64,000 bases of DNA, from NCBI GenBank assembly GCA_027075325.1, contig JALTBN010000051.1, positions 125,558 through 189,557 on the forward strand, in the 5' to 3' direction. Source of the stretch: Thermococcus sp. (GTDB taxonomy: Archaea > Methanobacteriota_B > Thermococci > Thermococcales > Thermococcaceae). Below, one piece after another: positions 18,040 through 27,659 of the stretch. The number at the start of each line of letters is the position of its first letter. Within the stretch, counting starts at the first letter, position 1. Both the position numbers and the translations under genes were made by a program. A model generated the notes under the pieces. It saw nothing but the letters and a program-made list of their open reading frames with translations. It ran no database searches and was not told where the DNA came from.

Positions 18040-18735
18040 TCATTTTTCCAGCCCCAGGGCGAGTCTCAAGGCCTTCTCCGCTATCACATCCATCGGGTCT
18101 ATCAGCGGAACCTGCAAATCTCTGGGCTTTAAAGCAACGCTCACCTCGGTGCAGCCCGCGATTATCCCATCGGAGCGCCTTTCCAGCCGTCTGGCCACTT
18201 CAAGGAGAAGCTTCCTTCCCAATTCCAGGTTTCCCGCCTTTATGCCCTTGTATATGGCCTCCATGACTTTGTGCTGGTCCTTCTTACCGGGCACCGCTAT
18301 CTGGACGCCGTGCTTGAGGAGAGCCCTGTGGTAGACGAGCCCTTTAATGGTCCCGTCTGTCGCGAGGAGACCCACCTTACGCAGACCCATCCCTCGAACG
18401 ACCTTGGCGGTCTCCTCAATCATACTGACGAGAGGGATTTCTATTGCCTTCTGTATTGTCTCCGCGAAGAAGTGGGCCGTGTTGCAGGGCATTATGATGA
18501 AGTCAGCCCCCCAGCTTTCGAGCTTCTTCGCGCTGGCTATTAGCTCGGGCCTCGGGTCCTCACCGTTTCCGAGGATGAAGGCGGTCCTGTCCGGTATCTT
18601 CGGGTTGTTGTAGATGATTATCCTCGGGTGGTCCTGATCGCGCTTCGCGGGAGTTTTCTCAACTACCCGCCTGAACAGCTCAGCGGTGGCGAGAGGACCC
18701 ATACCGCCGAGGATTCCAATAACCCTCTCCCCCAT
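18040..18735 (-). CDS. Aspartate/glutamate racemase family protein
   Basis: A 231-residue racemase of the PLP-independent Asp/Glu family. The two catalytic cysteines are C84 (MPCNTAHF) and C195 (AGCTEVS). The N-terminal [15 protein letters not shown] block and length match the Pyrococcus aspartate racemase. It interconverts L- and D-aspartate (or a related acid). It lies 12 bases after the cupin gene and is probably co-transcribed with it. Confidence 0.9.
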   Translation of the reverse strand: MGERVIGILGGMGPLATAELFRRVVEKTPAKRDQDHPRIIIYNNPKIPDRTAFILGNGEDPRPELIASAKKLESWGADFIIMPCNTAHFFAETIQKAIEIPLVSMIEETAKVVRGMGLRKVGLLATDGTIKGLVYHRALLKHGVQIAVPGKKDQHKVMEAIYKGIKAGNLELGRKLLLEVARRLERRSDGIIAGCTEVSVALKPRDLQVPLIDPMDVIAEKALRLALGLEK

Positions 18736-18747
18736 ATTCTCACCCGG

Positions 18748-19092
18748 TCACTCGTCCAGCCACACCGAGTCGTCGCCGTAATAGTTCAGCTTGACGACGA
18801 AGAGCCTGAACGGCTCGTTTCTCTCGTTGACGACCCAGTGGACGGTCTTCGGCTTGACGAGGAAGATATCGCCGGGCTTTGCCAAATACTCGGTCTCACC
18901 TATACCGAGCCTCGCCTCACCGTCCATTATGTAGAACAGCTCGTACTGACGCTCGTGATAGTGCTTCTTAACGGTTTGTCCCGGTTTAACCTCGACTATC
19001 TGGGCATAGGAGCCTTCTGGCAGTTCACCCTCAAAGAGCGGGAGCTTTCTGTAAGTCCCGCGATCGATGAGGTTCTTGATTTCGGCCTTCAT
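18748..19092 (-). CDS. Single-domain cupin protein
   Basis: A 114-residue cupin. Motif 1 is KKHYHERQYELFYIMDG and motif 2 PGDIFLVKPKTVHWV, giving the usual His/His/Glu/His metal site. Substrate unknown; pairing with a racemase gene suggests an amino- or sugar-acid metabolite, but this is only context. Confidence 0.82.
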   Translation of the reverse strand: MKAEIKNLIDRGTYRKLPLFEGELPEGSYAQIVEVKPGQTVKKHYHERQYELFYIMDGEARLGIGETEYLAKPGDIFLVKPKTVHWVVNERNEPFRLFVVKLNYYGDDSVWLDE

Positions 19093-19176
19093 GGTAGATA
19101 TTCCGAGAATGCGGATAAAAACGTTGCGAGGTTGGAGTTCAGGGAATATCCTACAACTTCCATCCCAGCGAAAAGA

Positions 19177-19220
19177 TTATAATACACAGTGTGTTTATAT
19201 ACATGACTGGAGGTGGTAAA
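19177..19220 (+). promoter_or_regulatory. Promoter region of the 878-aa surface protein with an odd dyad
   Basis: TTATAATAC (19177-19185) and TTTATATAC (19194-19202) are two TATA-like elements. Between them is the dyad ACACAGTGTGT (five-base arms around one G). GGAGGTGGT at 19209-19217 is a strong ribosome-binding site for ATG 19221. Confidence 0.5.
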
Positions 19221-21857
19221 ATGCCACATCTGAGGAAGAGTGCGCTTTTAGTCGTAATAGTCGCGGTTCTGGTGGTTTCGGTTCCAGCGGGGGCATTCCC
19301 AGCGAAATCCAAAGCCCCCATTCAAACATGGTACGTTAGAAACGTTGTCTGGGCAGGGCAGGTGGACAACCATCCGCTTATAGTCGCAGTAGACGGACTG
19401 AAGGAAACCATTGTTTTGACCCTCAACAAGGATGGGGGAATCTGCGCCATTTTCAGGTATCCCTTTGAGGCTGAAAGGGTCGTGCCCATGGGAAGAACCC
19501 TTCTCCTGTCCGGAGAGGATGGTACTGTGGTGGACATAAATCCCTTCACGGGTGAAGTGAAGTGGTCTATCCAATACTCAGGGGGAAGTATCCGGGACGT
19601 TTACCCAAGCGGTGATGATTTGTATATAGCCGAGAGTTTCGGCAACTCCGTAATCCTCCTCTTAGTCAATGGAACGGGCTCCATACTGAGGTCCAACGAA
19701 TACACCCTCCCGCACAATGTTTCAATCGCCAGCACCCGGATTCTGGTGTCTCCTTCACTGAAGACCTACCTCCTGATCGGAACTGTAAACCCAAGCGGCA
19801 TGAGTACCTTTCTGATTGAGACCGCAGCCAACTGGAGTCCCATTCACACTGTGGAGTATCCTCACTTCCTTGTAACCGCAGCCACATGGAACGGGAGAAC
19901 CATAGCCATGATGGGGTTGAGCGATGATGTGGACATAAAATACGACGTGGGCAGTTCAGCCGTTCCCGCTCTCCTCGTTGTTGAGCCAGATGGTTCCATC
20001 TACATGGGGAGAAAGTACCACCTGATCCGGGCAATTGAAGGATCGGCGGCAGAGCTGGAGAAGAAAAGCGACCTGGCTATGGTACTAAAGTTGCTCTTCA
20101 ATTCCTCGACATACTGGATGGATTACACGGGAACCCCCTCCGGTGTACAGCGGCTTCTGGGGGGAGCCTCTAATGACAATGGTACCATACGGCTGGCTTT
20201 GAACCCGCTGGTGTTACCCGCTTCAATCGAAAAAGATGGGGAGGGATACACGGTCAGAGCAGTCCTCGTCGGCAGGGACGCCCTCTGGGAGACTCCCAAG
20301 ATCATCCGTTTTGGCATTTCCAGTGACGGGAAGTTCAACAGCGGCGTATATATAGAACCCAAACTGAACGCGAGCGAGGTTACCTCCGCCTACCCAGGCT
20401 CTTACAGAGGGGAACCCATTCCCCTCTTCTCCACTGAGGGCAGCATCCTCGCCCATATTACAGGGGTATCAGGAGATTTAATTTATCTCCCCATGGTCAG
20501 AGAGGTATACACTCTCAACGGGACGGATGGGAAGTTGGTGCAGGTGGCCAAATTAAGCACCCCATGCTCGGGAGACTACGTACTCATAGCAAGGGATAAC
20601 GGTAGCTCGTGGGAGCTTCTTAAAGGCAGGATCCCTTGGAAAGGGCATATAAACAATGTTCTCACCTCCGGGAAGCTGATATACCTCGAAATCGGAGACA
20701 TGTCCTCAAGCCATCACGTCCTAATCAATGAGAACCGGGTTGTGTGGACGGATGACGCCCCTGGAAGGACAATTATGTATTTCGATGAATCCGGGTTAGT
20801 AACCGCACCTGCCGGCGACATGTCCATGCTCAGGGAGATTGAGTACGTCGCCGCGAACGGTAGCGCGTTTAGAATCTCCCTGAACACGAGCCAGCTGTCA
20901 CCCAGGGAGGCTTCCGATGCGATCATTTCGGGAGCTGCCCTAACTGACAATTCACTGGTACTGGGAGTCAAAGGTTACGGGGTGGTCGCTTTAAACCTCA
21001 AGGGAAGCCCCTCAGTAGCATGGGCCGACTCCATAGGCGGAGAAGAAATAACGGACGTTGCAGCATCCAAAGGAAGAGTATTCGTCCTGACTCCACACCA
21101 TCTAGTGGCTCTGAACCCCGATGGAACGGCATCGTGGGCATTAAAGCTTGAAAAGCCCTTCGACACCATCAAGGCAACGCAGGATGAGAGGATTCTTCTC
21201 CTCAGGAAGGGGATCCCCTCAGACCAGTACATCGGCGTGACGTTCCTCCTGCTTGATGAGAACGGCAGGCTGCTCAGAGGGGGATACCTGACTTCGATTC
21301 TCTCATTCACCATGCCCACGTACCAGCTTAAAGAGAAGTTCAACGTGAACGGCACCTACCTAACGTTCGAGACAGAAAAAATTAATCTGAACAGGTTTAC
21401 AGCAAACTCATACGGTCTACTCGGCCCAGAAACTGATGTTGATATCACCCACTCCAAAGCCCTCTCGAAAATTCTGAACGTCGTCCGCAGGAAAGCAAAA
21501 GAACCGGCACTCTCTCTGAATGAGAGCACACCGGGGGACATTTACATGGAGAGGTGCTCAAAGAACCTGCTCCAGAACGGCTCCATCAAAAGCGTCTCAG
21601 ATATGACGAAGATACACTATGATAACTCCACCTACGAGTACACGACCACGTTTTATGAAAGCCCTGTATCGAGAAGCGTAAAGACTACCCGACCCAAAAT
21701 CTTTGCGGCTTCACTCGATATAGCACCGAATTACACCTACATCTCTCCAGAAAAGACAGAAAACACAACACACAAAGGAATATGTGGCCCTGCGACCATC
21801 CTGCTAATCGCTGTCCTAACAGCCGTCGTAGGGAGCAGAAAAAGGAGTGCCGGTTGA
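19221..21857 (+). CDS. Large CGP-CTERM surface protein with beta-propeller-like repeats
   Basis: 878 residues beginning MPHLRKSALLVVIVAVLVV (signal peptide to about residue 30). The body alternates beta-rich blocks such as GEDGTVVDINPFTGEVKWSI and NGTDGKLVQVAKL, like PQQ-type propeller blades, and has many N-glycosylation sequons. It ends THKGICGPATILLIAV followed by a basic tail: CGP-CTERM. The in-frame ATG at 19203 and the GTG at 19191 are less likely because GGAGGTGGT directly precedes 19221. It shares architecture with the protein at 16420. Function unknown. Confidence 0.8.
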   Translation: MPHLRKSALLVVIVAVLVVSVPAGAFPAKSKAPIQTWYVRNVVWAGQVDNHPLIVAVDGLKETIVLTLNKDGGICAIFRYPFEAERVVPMGRTLLLSGEDGTVVDINPFTGEVKWSIQYSGGSIRDVYPSGDDLYIAESFGNSVILLLVNGTGSILRSNEYTLPHNVSIASTRILVSPSLKTYLLIGTVNPSGMSTFLIETAANWSPIHTVEYPHFLVTAATWNGRTIAMMGLSDDVDIKYDVGSSAVPALLVVEPDGSIYMGRKYHLIRAIEGSAAELEKKSDLAMVLKLLFNSSTYWMDYTGTPSGVQRLLGGASNDNGTIRLALNPLVLPASIEKDGEGYTVRAVLVGRDALWETPKIIRFGISSDGKFNSGVYIEPKLNASEVTSAYPGSYRGEPIPLFSTEGSILAHITGVSGDLIYLPMVREVYTLNGTDGKLVQVAKLSTPCSGDYVLIARDNGSSWELLKGRIPWKGHINNVLTSGKLIYLEIGDMSSSHHVLINENRVVWTDDAPGRTIMYFDESGLVTAPAGDMSMLREIEYVAANGSAFRISLNTSQLSPREASDAIISGAALTDNSLVLGVKGYGVVALNLKGSPSVAWADSIGGEEITDVAASKGRVFVLTPHHLVALNPDGTASWALKLEKPFDTIKATQDERILLLRKGIPSDQYIGVTFLLLDENGRLLRGGYLTSILSFTMPTYQLKEKFNVNGTYLTFETEKINLNRFTANSYGLLGPETDVDITHSKALSKILNVVRRKAKEPALSLNESTPGDIYMERCSKNLLQNGSIKSVSDMTKIHYDNSTYEYTTTFYESPVSRSVKTTRPKIFAASLDIAPNYTYISPEKTENTTHKGICGPATILLIAVLTAVVGSRKRSAG

Positions 21858-22048
21858 TTTTGGCATCTCAAAGTCGTATTCATCTTCTTTTTGTTCCACC
21901 TTTAGTTCTTTGTTTTCTCCTTTCTGGCCCAAACAGGTAAATCCCCAGAACCCTAATTATGATCCATTTCGACCCCCATCGAAGCACTCAAAAGACTTTT
22001 ATAGGTCGCTTTCGAGTCGTCAGCGAGCACATGTAAACGGTGGTGGCC

Positions 22049-23416
22049 ATGGAAGCACTTGAAAAGGCCCTTCGGTGGGCGGATGAGAACCTGAAGGCTG
22101 ACTACATAGAGCTGCGCTACGAGGACCTGAAGAAGACCACTTTGGGTCTCAAGGACGGCGTCTTCACGAGCTTTACTGGGAAGCTCCAGGAGGGCGTCGC
22201 AATAAGGGTTTTGGCCAACGGTGCCTGGGGCTTCGCCTCGACGAGCGACCTTTCGAACCTCGAGAAGAAGATCGAGGAGGCCTACAAGCTGGCCAAGGCG
22301 GCCGCTGAGACCAAGAAGGAGAAGATAGAGCTGGCGGAGATAAAGCCGGTCGAGGACTTCGTGGAGAGCAGAATGCGCGTTAAGCCGAGGGAGGTGGACA
22401 TCGAGGAGAAAGTTGGCCACCTCAGGGAGCTTGAGAGGCTCCTCAAGGAGGACAGCGCGGTTAAGAGCGTTCAGATACGCTACGAGGACGGCGGGGGTAA
22501 AAAGCTCCTACTCACCAACGAGGGGACGAGGATAGAGTGGGACTACAACTACCTCTACCAGGGAACCTACGTTACTGGCAAAGCCGACGGAAAGCTGGCC
22601 ATGGCGAGGGACAGCATTGGTTCAGTTGATTACGGATGGGAGCTTATGACCGACCACGAGCCGAACGAAAAGGTGACGGAGAGAATTCTGAGGAAGATGC
22701 ACAGCCAGCTTAAGGGCGTTGCACCAAAACGCGGCGAGTTCCCGATTGTTGCCGGTCCGATAGTCGTTGGAATTATCGCCCACGAGGCACTCGGCCACCT
22801 TGCCGAGGCTGACCTGACGATAAACTCGCCCTTCAAGGACCTGATTGGGAAGCAGATCGCCCCGGAGTACGTTACGATGAGCGAGCGCTACGTTGACGGC
22901 GGCTTTGGAAATGACAAGTACGACGACGAGGGCGTCCCGGTCAGGGATATTCACATAATCGAGAACGGTATTCTGAAGGAGATAATGCTGAACCGGGAAT
23001 ACGCGGCGAAGTGGGGCATGGAGCCGAACGGACACGCCAGAGCTGAAAGCTACCGCTATCCACCGATAATCAGGATGCGCAACACCCTCTTTGAGCCGGG
23101 TGATCATTCCTTCGAGGAGCTGATAGAGGACATCAAGTTCGGCTACTACGTCGTCGACTTCCGCGGTGGTCAGGCCCAGCTCAACAGTGCCTTCCAGGTC
23201 GGAATCCAGGAGGGCTACGTCATCAGAAACGGCGAGATAGCGGAACCGATAAGGGACACCTCCATTACCGGCGTTGCAATTGAGGCCCTCAAGAAGATTT
23301 CAGCCGTTGGAAAGGACTTCGGCCTCGAGGTCGGCTTCTGCGGAAAGGGACAGACGGCCTTCGTAAGCTCGGGCGGTCCACACATGCGCTTTGAGGGAGG
23401 AATCCTTATCGGGTGA
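22049..23416 (+). CDS. tldD: TldD-family metalloprotease
   Basis: 455 residues. The HExxxH metal site is in AHEALGHLAEAD, about residue 247. TldD/TldE proteins form a heterodimer that degrades unfolded or linear peptides (microcin maturation and CcdA turnover in E. coli). GGTGGT before ATG 22049 supports this start. A TATA box (CTTTTATAGG) lies near 21994. It is the first gene of a two-gene operon with the TldE-like gene. Confidence 0.93.
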   Translation: MEALEKALRWADENLKADYIELRYEDLKKTTLGLKDGVFTSFTGKLQEGVAIRVLANGAWGFASTSDLSNLEKKIEEAYKLAKAAAETKKEKIELAEIKPVEDFVESRMRVKPREVDIEEKVGHLRELERLLKEDSAVKSVQIRYEDGGGKKLLLTNEGTRIEWDYNYLYQGTYVTGKADGKLAMARDSIGSVDYGWELMTDHEPNEKVTERILRKMHSQLKGVAPKRGEFPIVAGPIVVGIIAHEALGHLAEADLTINSPFKDLIGKQIAPEYVTMSERYVDGGFGNDKYDDEGVPVRDIHIIENGILKEIMLNREYAAKWGMEPNGHARAESYRYPPIIRMRNTLFEPGDHSFEELIEDIKFGYYVVDFRGGQAQLNSAFQVGIQEGYVIRNGEIAEPIRDTSITGVAIEALKKISAVGKDFGLEVGFCGKGQTAFVSSGGPHMRFEGGILIG

Positions 23417-23426
23417 GGTGGTGGAG

Positions 23427-24752
23427 ATGGAGAACCTCATACGCTTCGGCGAGAAGCTTTTCGACGAGCTTGAGATAGCCGTTTACCGCTCAAGGGAGGT
23501 CAGCGCGGGCGTTGAACTCAACGAGATTTCGATGGCCTCAACGAGGAGCGGGGCGATAACGATAATCCGCGGAATAAAGGACAAGCGCCTCGGTTTGGCG
23601 ATAGTTGACAGCGACGAACCTGAAAGGGTTAAAGAGGCGATAGAGCAGGCCGCGAAGATGGCAAAGCTCAACTCCCCTGACGAGAAGTGGGTCTCCCTCC
23701 CGGAGCCTGGGAAGTACAGGGAGGGGCCAAAGCCGAACTACGAGCTTAAGGAGGCCTCCCCTGACATACTCGTCGAGAAGCTCGTTCACGGCATAAAACT
23801 CGCCCGTGAGAAGGACCCCAACGCTGTCGTGGCTGGCGGTGAGGGAGGCGTTTCCTGGGAGGAGAGGCAGGTCGTTAACTCCCACGGGATAGACATCTTC
23901 CAGGAGGGCGGAGCGGCGTTCTTCTTCCTTGAGCTTGTTGGAAGGAAGGGCGACGTTGTTACACCCGGCATCTTCGACTTCGACGCCAGGAAAGACCTCA
24001 ACCTCGACGTCGACGGCGTCGTCGAGAGGGCCGTCCAGAAGGTCAAGTGGGCCTACAGCGTCAAGGCCAGCAAAAACGAGGAGGTGCCGATAATCCTCGG
24101 GCCGTGGGCCACAGCGGGTCTCCTAAGCTACGCGCTCCTTCCGGCGTTCAGCGGTGAGCGCTTGGTTAAAGAGACCACTCCGCTTGCTGGTAAGGCTGGC
24201 GAAAAGATAGCGAGCGAGGTTCTGACGATCTACGACGACCCCTTCCACCCGCTCTCCCTTGAGCCTGTTATAGCCGACGGCGAGGGCGTCCCGACGAGGA
24301 AGAATGTCCTCATCGAGAACGGAACCTTCAAGGGCTTCGTCTGGGACAACTACTGGGCGAAGGTTCACGGCACCGAGAGCACCGGCAACGGGAAGCGCGA
24401 CCTGAGGAGCGGCGGCATAAACATCGGCTTCCACAACGTTGTCATAGAGAACGGAAAGCGCTCCCTTGAGGATCTAATCGGCGATATCAAGCGCGGTTAC
24501 TTCGTTGACGGCTTCCAGGGGGCACACTCAAGCAACCCGGACAACGGAAACTTCGCGGTTACAGCGAATCCGGCCTTCCTCATCGAGGACGGCGAAGTCA
24601 AGGGCGCGAGCGTGTTCCTCGTTGCCGGAAACGTCTACGAACTCCTAAAACAGGCGACCGAGGTAACGAGGGAGCAGACGGTAATGCCCTTCATGAACAC
24701 GATGACAACGCCCTACATAAAGTTCGAGAACGTGAAGATAGCGGGGAAGTGA
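23427..24752 (+). CDS. TldE/PmbA-family partner of TldD
   Basis: 441 residues. Same fold as TldD but without the HExxxH motif, as expected for the structural partner. Family blocks include ENGTFKGFVWDNYWA and GAHSSNPDNGNFAV. The start ATG 23427 follows GAGGTGGTG; the longer open frame from 23391 overlaps tldD out of frame. Gap of ten bases to tldD. Confidence 0.92.
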   Translation: MENLIRFGEKLFDELEIAVYRSREVSAGVELNEISMASTRSGAITIIRGIKDKRLGLAIVDSDEPERVKEAIEQAAKMAKLNSPDEKWVSLPEPGKYREGPKPNYELKEASPDILVEKLVHGIKLAREKDPNAVVAGGEGGVSWEERQVVNSHGIDIFQEGGAAFFFLELVGRKGDVVTPGIFDFDARKDLNLDVDGVVERAVQKVKWAYSVKASKNEEVPIILGPWATAGLLSYALLPAFSGERLVKETTPLAGKAGEKIASEVLTIYDDPFHPLSLEPVIADGEGVPTRKNVLIENGTFKGFVWDNYWAKVHGTESTGNGKRDLRSGGINIGFHNVVIENGKRSLEDLIGDIKRGYFVDGFQGAHSSNPDNGNFAVTANPAFLIEDGEVKGASVFLVAGNVYELLKQATEVTREQTVMPFMNTMTTPYIKFENVKIAGK

Positions 24753-24821
24753 TTCCCTTTTCTTCCCCTTGTTTTCTCCCCAGAACATCCCTTTAAAAAG
24801 GAGTGTTTTGTGCAGAAAACA

Positions 24822-25814
24822 TCACTCCACCTTAAAGTCTATCGCGATGTTGAACTGCCTCGGCGCGTAGGGGCGCACCTTCCTCCGTTCGATGAAGTTA
24901 ACGGATAATCCGAGCTCCCTCGCGGTTGCCTTTATCTTCGCTTCGTGCTCTGAGTAGAGGTCCTCCTCAGGGCCGAAACCGTAGTAGTGGACTACTCCCC
25001 CGGGCTTGACGCTCAGCATTGCCTCCCTCAGAAAGCGATCAGCGAACTTGGGGAGGTTCATTACCACGCGGTCGGCCTTCACATTTCCTGCGACCTTTCT
25101 CACGTCGCCGAGGATCGGGACGACGTTGTTAGCCTTGTTCAGGCGTATGTTCTCCTCAAGGTACTTCACCGCCCAAGGGTTCAGATCAACGGCGAAGACG
25201 AGCTTTGCCTTCCTCGCGAGGAGTATCGAGTACGGCCCGACGCCAGCGAACATGTCGAAAACTATCTCTCCGGGGCGGGTTTTTCTGAAAATTCTCATCC
25301 TCTCGGTGGCGAGCCTCGGGGTGTAGTACACCCTCGCAACGTCGAGCTTCAGCCTTATCCCGTTCTCGCGGTGGACGGTTTCAGTTCTCTTCTCCCCGGC
25401 GAGATGGATGAGCTCCCTGACGCGGTACTCGCCCTCAACCTTGCTCCCCTTGGCGAAGACCGCCTTTATGTGGCGGTGGACTTTTAGAATAGCCTCGCCG
25501 ATAGCCCTCCCGTGGGGCATCAGTTCTTCGGGGAGTTCGATTATCGCGATGTCCCCAATGATGTCGAATGAGCTTGGCAGGAGCGGCCTAATCTCATCAG
25601 GAACCTCAACTACCTCGCGGTAGCTGCGGGGCCTTCTCTCCACCTTTTCAAACTCGGCCTCAGCAATCTCAAATCCCTCAACCGGCCCCGTAACCGGGAA
25701 GAGGACAAAATCACCCTCCCGTTTTATGGAGTATCCTTTAGCCAGGACACCGAGTTCGAGGAGCTTTCTTCTGGTCTTCTCAGCCTCTTTCTTGGGGACT
25801 TTTACGGCGAGCAT
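24822..25814 (-). CDS. trm5: tRNA (guanine-37-N1)-methyltransferase Trm5
   Basis: 330 residues: N-terminal RNA-binding region, then the Trm5 connector with RHIKAVFAKG, and a Rossmann methyltransferase domain with motif I FDMFAGVGPYSILLA and the VVMNLPKFADRFL block. It makes m1G37 in tRNAs, the first step towards wyosine in tRNA-Phe. The short D1-less or D1-type distinction (Trm5a/b/c) cannot be fixed without alignment; the length suggests Trm5b. Confidence 0.92.
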   Translation of the reverse strand: MLAVKVPKKEAEKTRRKLLELGVLAKGYSIKREGDFVLFPVTGPVEGFEIAEAEFEKVERRPRSYREVVEVPDEIRPLLPSSFDIIGDIAIIELPEELMPHGRAIGEAILKVHRHIKAVFAKGSKVEGEYRVRELIHLAGEKRTETVHRENGIRLKLDVARVYYTPRLATERMRIFRKTRPGEIVFDMFAGVGPYSILLARKAKLVFAVDLNPWAVKYLEENIRLNKANNVVPILGDVRKVAGNVKADRVVMNLPKFADRFLREAMLSVKPGGVVHYYGFGPEEDLYSEHEAKIKATARELGLSVNFIERRKVRPYAPRQFNIAIDFKVE

Positions 25815-26279
25815 CGGTGGAGAATGGGGGAGGGGATTAAAAAGGTTTACAGTGGTGAAATGCTCACCAGCCGGAATTGTTCAGCATCTGATCATCGGAC
25901 TTCATGCCATACCATCTCTGAAAATAGGCTAACATTTTGACATGTAACAGGATAGAGGTCGTCAGTCTGAAGGCATGACATCACCAGTAAAACCATCCAA
26001 GCACTTAAGGTTACATCCTCAAGAATCGGCATATTTTCTTGGAGTGATAAAGGAGATTCCTTGGTAAAAAGTATAGCGAGAAAACCAGAGTACAGAAAAT
26101 CTGAGGTTGTCACCACAGTTCTTGAGGCAGACATCAACGAGGCGACTAGCCAGTTTAGAGCAGACTTAGCTACATAAGCTCATCGCTTTCTGTGCACATC
26201 ATAGACTCCAGAAAACCTTAAATATCCAAATTATAACCTTAAGGATGAGAGAGAAGACAATTGATTTGGGGGGAAGCAT
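25815..26279. other. 465-base AT-rich gap with gene remnant and promoter
   Basis: No intact gene. It holds an open stretch that looks like the end of a protein (25971-26177, separate entry) and, at 26215-26226, CCTTAAATATCC as TATA candidate for the Panacea gene. GGGGGGA lies six bases before ATG 26280. Base composition changes here from GC-rich to AT-rich. Confidence 0.7.
25971..26177 (+). pseudogene. Possible remnant of a protein-coding gene (C-terminal 68 codons)
   Basis: A reading frame bounded upstream by TAG (25953) and TGA (25968) and ending at TAA 26175 reads ITSKTIQALKVTSSRIGIF...ADINEATSQFRADLAT. The amino-acid mix and codon pattern look like real protein, but no start codon or ribosome-binding site precedes it. 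Family not recognised. It could also be chance. Confidence 0.3.
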
Positions 26280-26801
26280 ATGCAAAAACGAGAGCTCATT
26301 CTGTATTACCTGATTAAAAGGTTCTACGAAATATATAAGCGCCCCCTCGAAGGTCGTAAAAAACTTCAAAAGTTAATATTCTTAGTTGAACATTTTGACT
26401 TAAATACAAGTAGGATAGTTCCCTCTTCTGGAATCACAGGATATAAGTTCAAAATCTGGTATTATGGTCCATATTCAAGTGATCTTAAGGAAGATACGGA
26501 GGATTTAGTGAAAAATGGCCTATTAAGCGAGGACGTCAAATATCTCGACGACTTTTTGTACACAGATGAATCCCCCAAGAGACTGTATCTTTATTCCCCA
26601 AAAACTGAGATTAGAGTTGAAAATGAGCTCGATAGGCAAACTATCGAAAAGATCGACAAGATACTAAAAGAATTTGGTACTAAGTCCCCATATGAACTGG
26701 AGAAAACAGTGTCAGACCTACTAAATTTAGATCCTCTAAAAAAACTGAAAGTGTGGGGGAAATCATTAGATGAATACCTCTCGTCCTTGGATACTAATTA
26801 G
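26280..26801 (+). CDS. Panacea (SocA/DUF4065-like) domain protein, possible antitoxin
   Basis: 173 residues. The N-terminal ~110 residues match the Panacea/SocA-like pattern: LILYYLIKRF, GRKKLQKLIFLVEH, then YKFKIWYYGPYSSDLKED. This domain is best known as the antitoxin of varied toxin-antitoxin pairs and as a phage-linked protein. The gene is AT-rich with TTA/ATA-type codons unlike its neighbours, suggesting recent transfer. It overlaps the next gene by 32 bases, so the pair is translationally coupled. Confidence 0.68.
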   Translation: MQKRELILYYLIKRFYEIYKRPLEGRKKLQKLIFLVEHFDLNTSRIVPSSGITGYKFKIWYYGPYSSDLKEDTEDLVKNGLLSEDVKYLDDFLYTDESPKRLYLYSPKTEIRVENELDRQTIEKIDKILKEFGTKSPYELEKTVSDLLNLDPLKKLKVWGKSLDEYLSSLDTN

Positions 26802-27540
26802 ACGAAATAAACCATTACCCATTAATCTCCCCTCTGGTGTTGTTAATGCAACGATAATCCCCAAGTCTGGAAAAAAAGGATTATTGGAAACCATATGGGA
26901 TCGGTTGAATGATGCTTCGGTAGATACCATTGAAAAACTATTCTATATCTCCTGTACTCCCTCCCCATTAGATCCAATACAGAAAGATAGGATAAAGAAG
27001 TATTCAAGGTCTGCACATAAAAAATTAGGTCTGGGACATAGTTGGAACCCCAAGGAATTAGAAAAACTTATCGATGCATCATCTTTATTTTCACTGATCC
27101 TAGCAAACAGTTTATCTAATGATTTGAATGGACTTTCAATTATACCTGAACCTGAGATCGATATTGGGGGCCAGATAGAATTTGACTATGCTATTGGTAT
27201 ACAGGACGGCTTCTATTTTAAATTATTCTTACTTGCGGAATTAAAACGGTTCTCATCGGATAATAATCTATATGAAGATGTCAAGAAAGCGTTTAATAAA
27301 TTTACGGAACTTCACAACGCGGGAGTGTATAGCTCTTTCCTGCTTCATTTGCATCTTAGCGAAGAACTCAAAGAAAAAGCTAAAACAATAAAGATAATAA
27401 AAGCTGCCGAAAATTTATGGGAAAAGTTGTCAACCCAAAACAATTCGAAATTATATATTATGATAACTAAATCTCCATATAGTAACTTTGTTAGGGATTT
27501 ACAGGAGTTGATAACCATCATAGATGAATCTAAGTTCTAA
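26770..27540 (+). CDS. Unknown protein coupled to the Panacea gene; candidate PD-(D/E)XK nuclease
   Basis: 256 residues, soluble, AT-rich codons. I do not recognise the family. The segment GQIEFDYAIGIQDG followed by LFLLAELKRFSSD has D139 and E157-x-K159 on adjacent predicted strands, the spacing seen in PD-(D/E)XK nuclease cores, with possible helix Glu residues near 96-98. In Panacea operons the second gene is often the toxin, so a nuclease or other effector role is plausible. This is inference from a short motif; the fold needs to be tested. Confidence 0.6.
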   Translation: MNTSRPWILIRRNKPLPINLPSGVVNATIIPKSGKKGLLETIWDRLNDASVDTIEKLFYISCTPSPLDPIQKDRIKKYSRSAHKKLGLGHSWNPKELEKLIDASSLFSLILANSLSNDLNGLSIIPEPEIDIGGQIEFDYAIGIQDGFYFKLFLLAELKRFSSDNNLYEDVKKAFNKFTELHNAGVYSSFLLHLHLSEELKEKAKTIKIIKAAENLWEKLSTQNNSKLYIMITKSPYSNFVRDLQELITIIDESKF

Positions 27541-27659
27541 GAGATTTTAGAAGTGAGTTTTAGCCAAACAGTCACTTTAAACGGTTCTTGCATTTCGTTT
27601 CTGACCGTAATGTTTGGGAACGCTCTTCGAGTTCCCTATATGAGGGTTTGTTTTCTTTT

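Noticed and set aside
25892..26137. 81-codon minus-strand frame in the trm5/Panacea gap
   Set aside because: No ribosome-binding site or family likeness; the plus-strand remnant in the same place looks more like protein.
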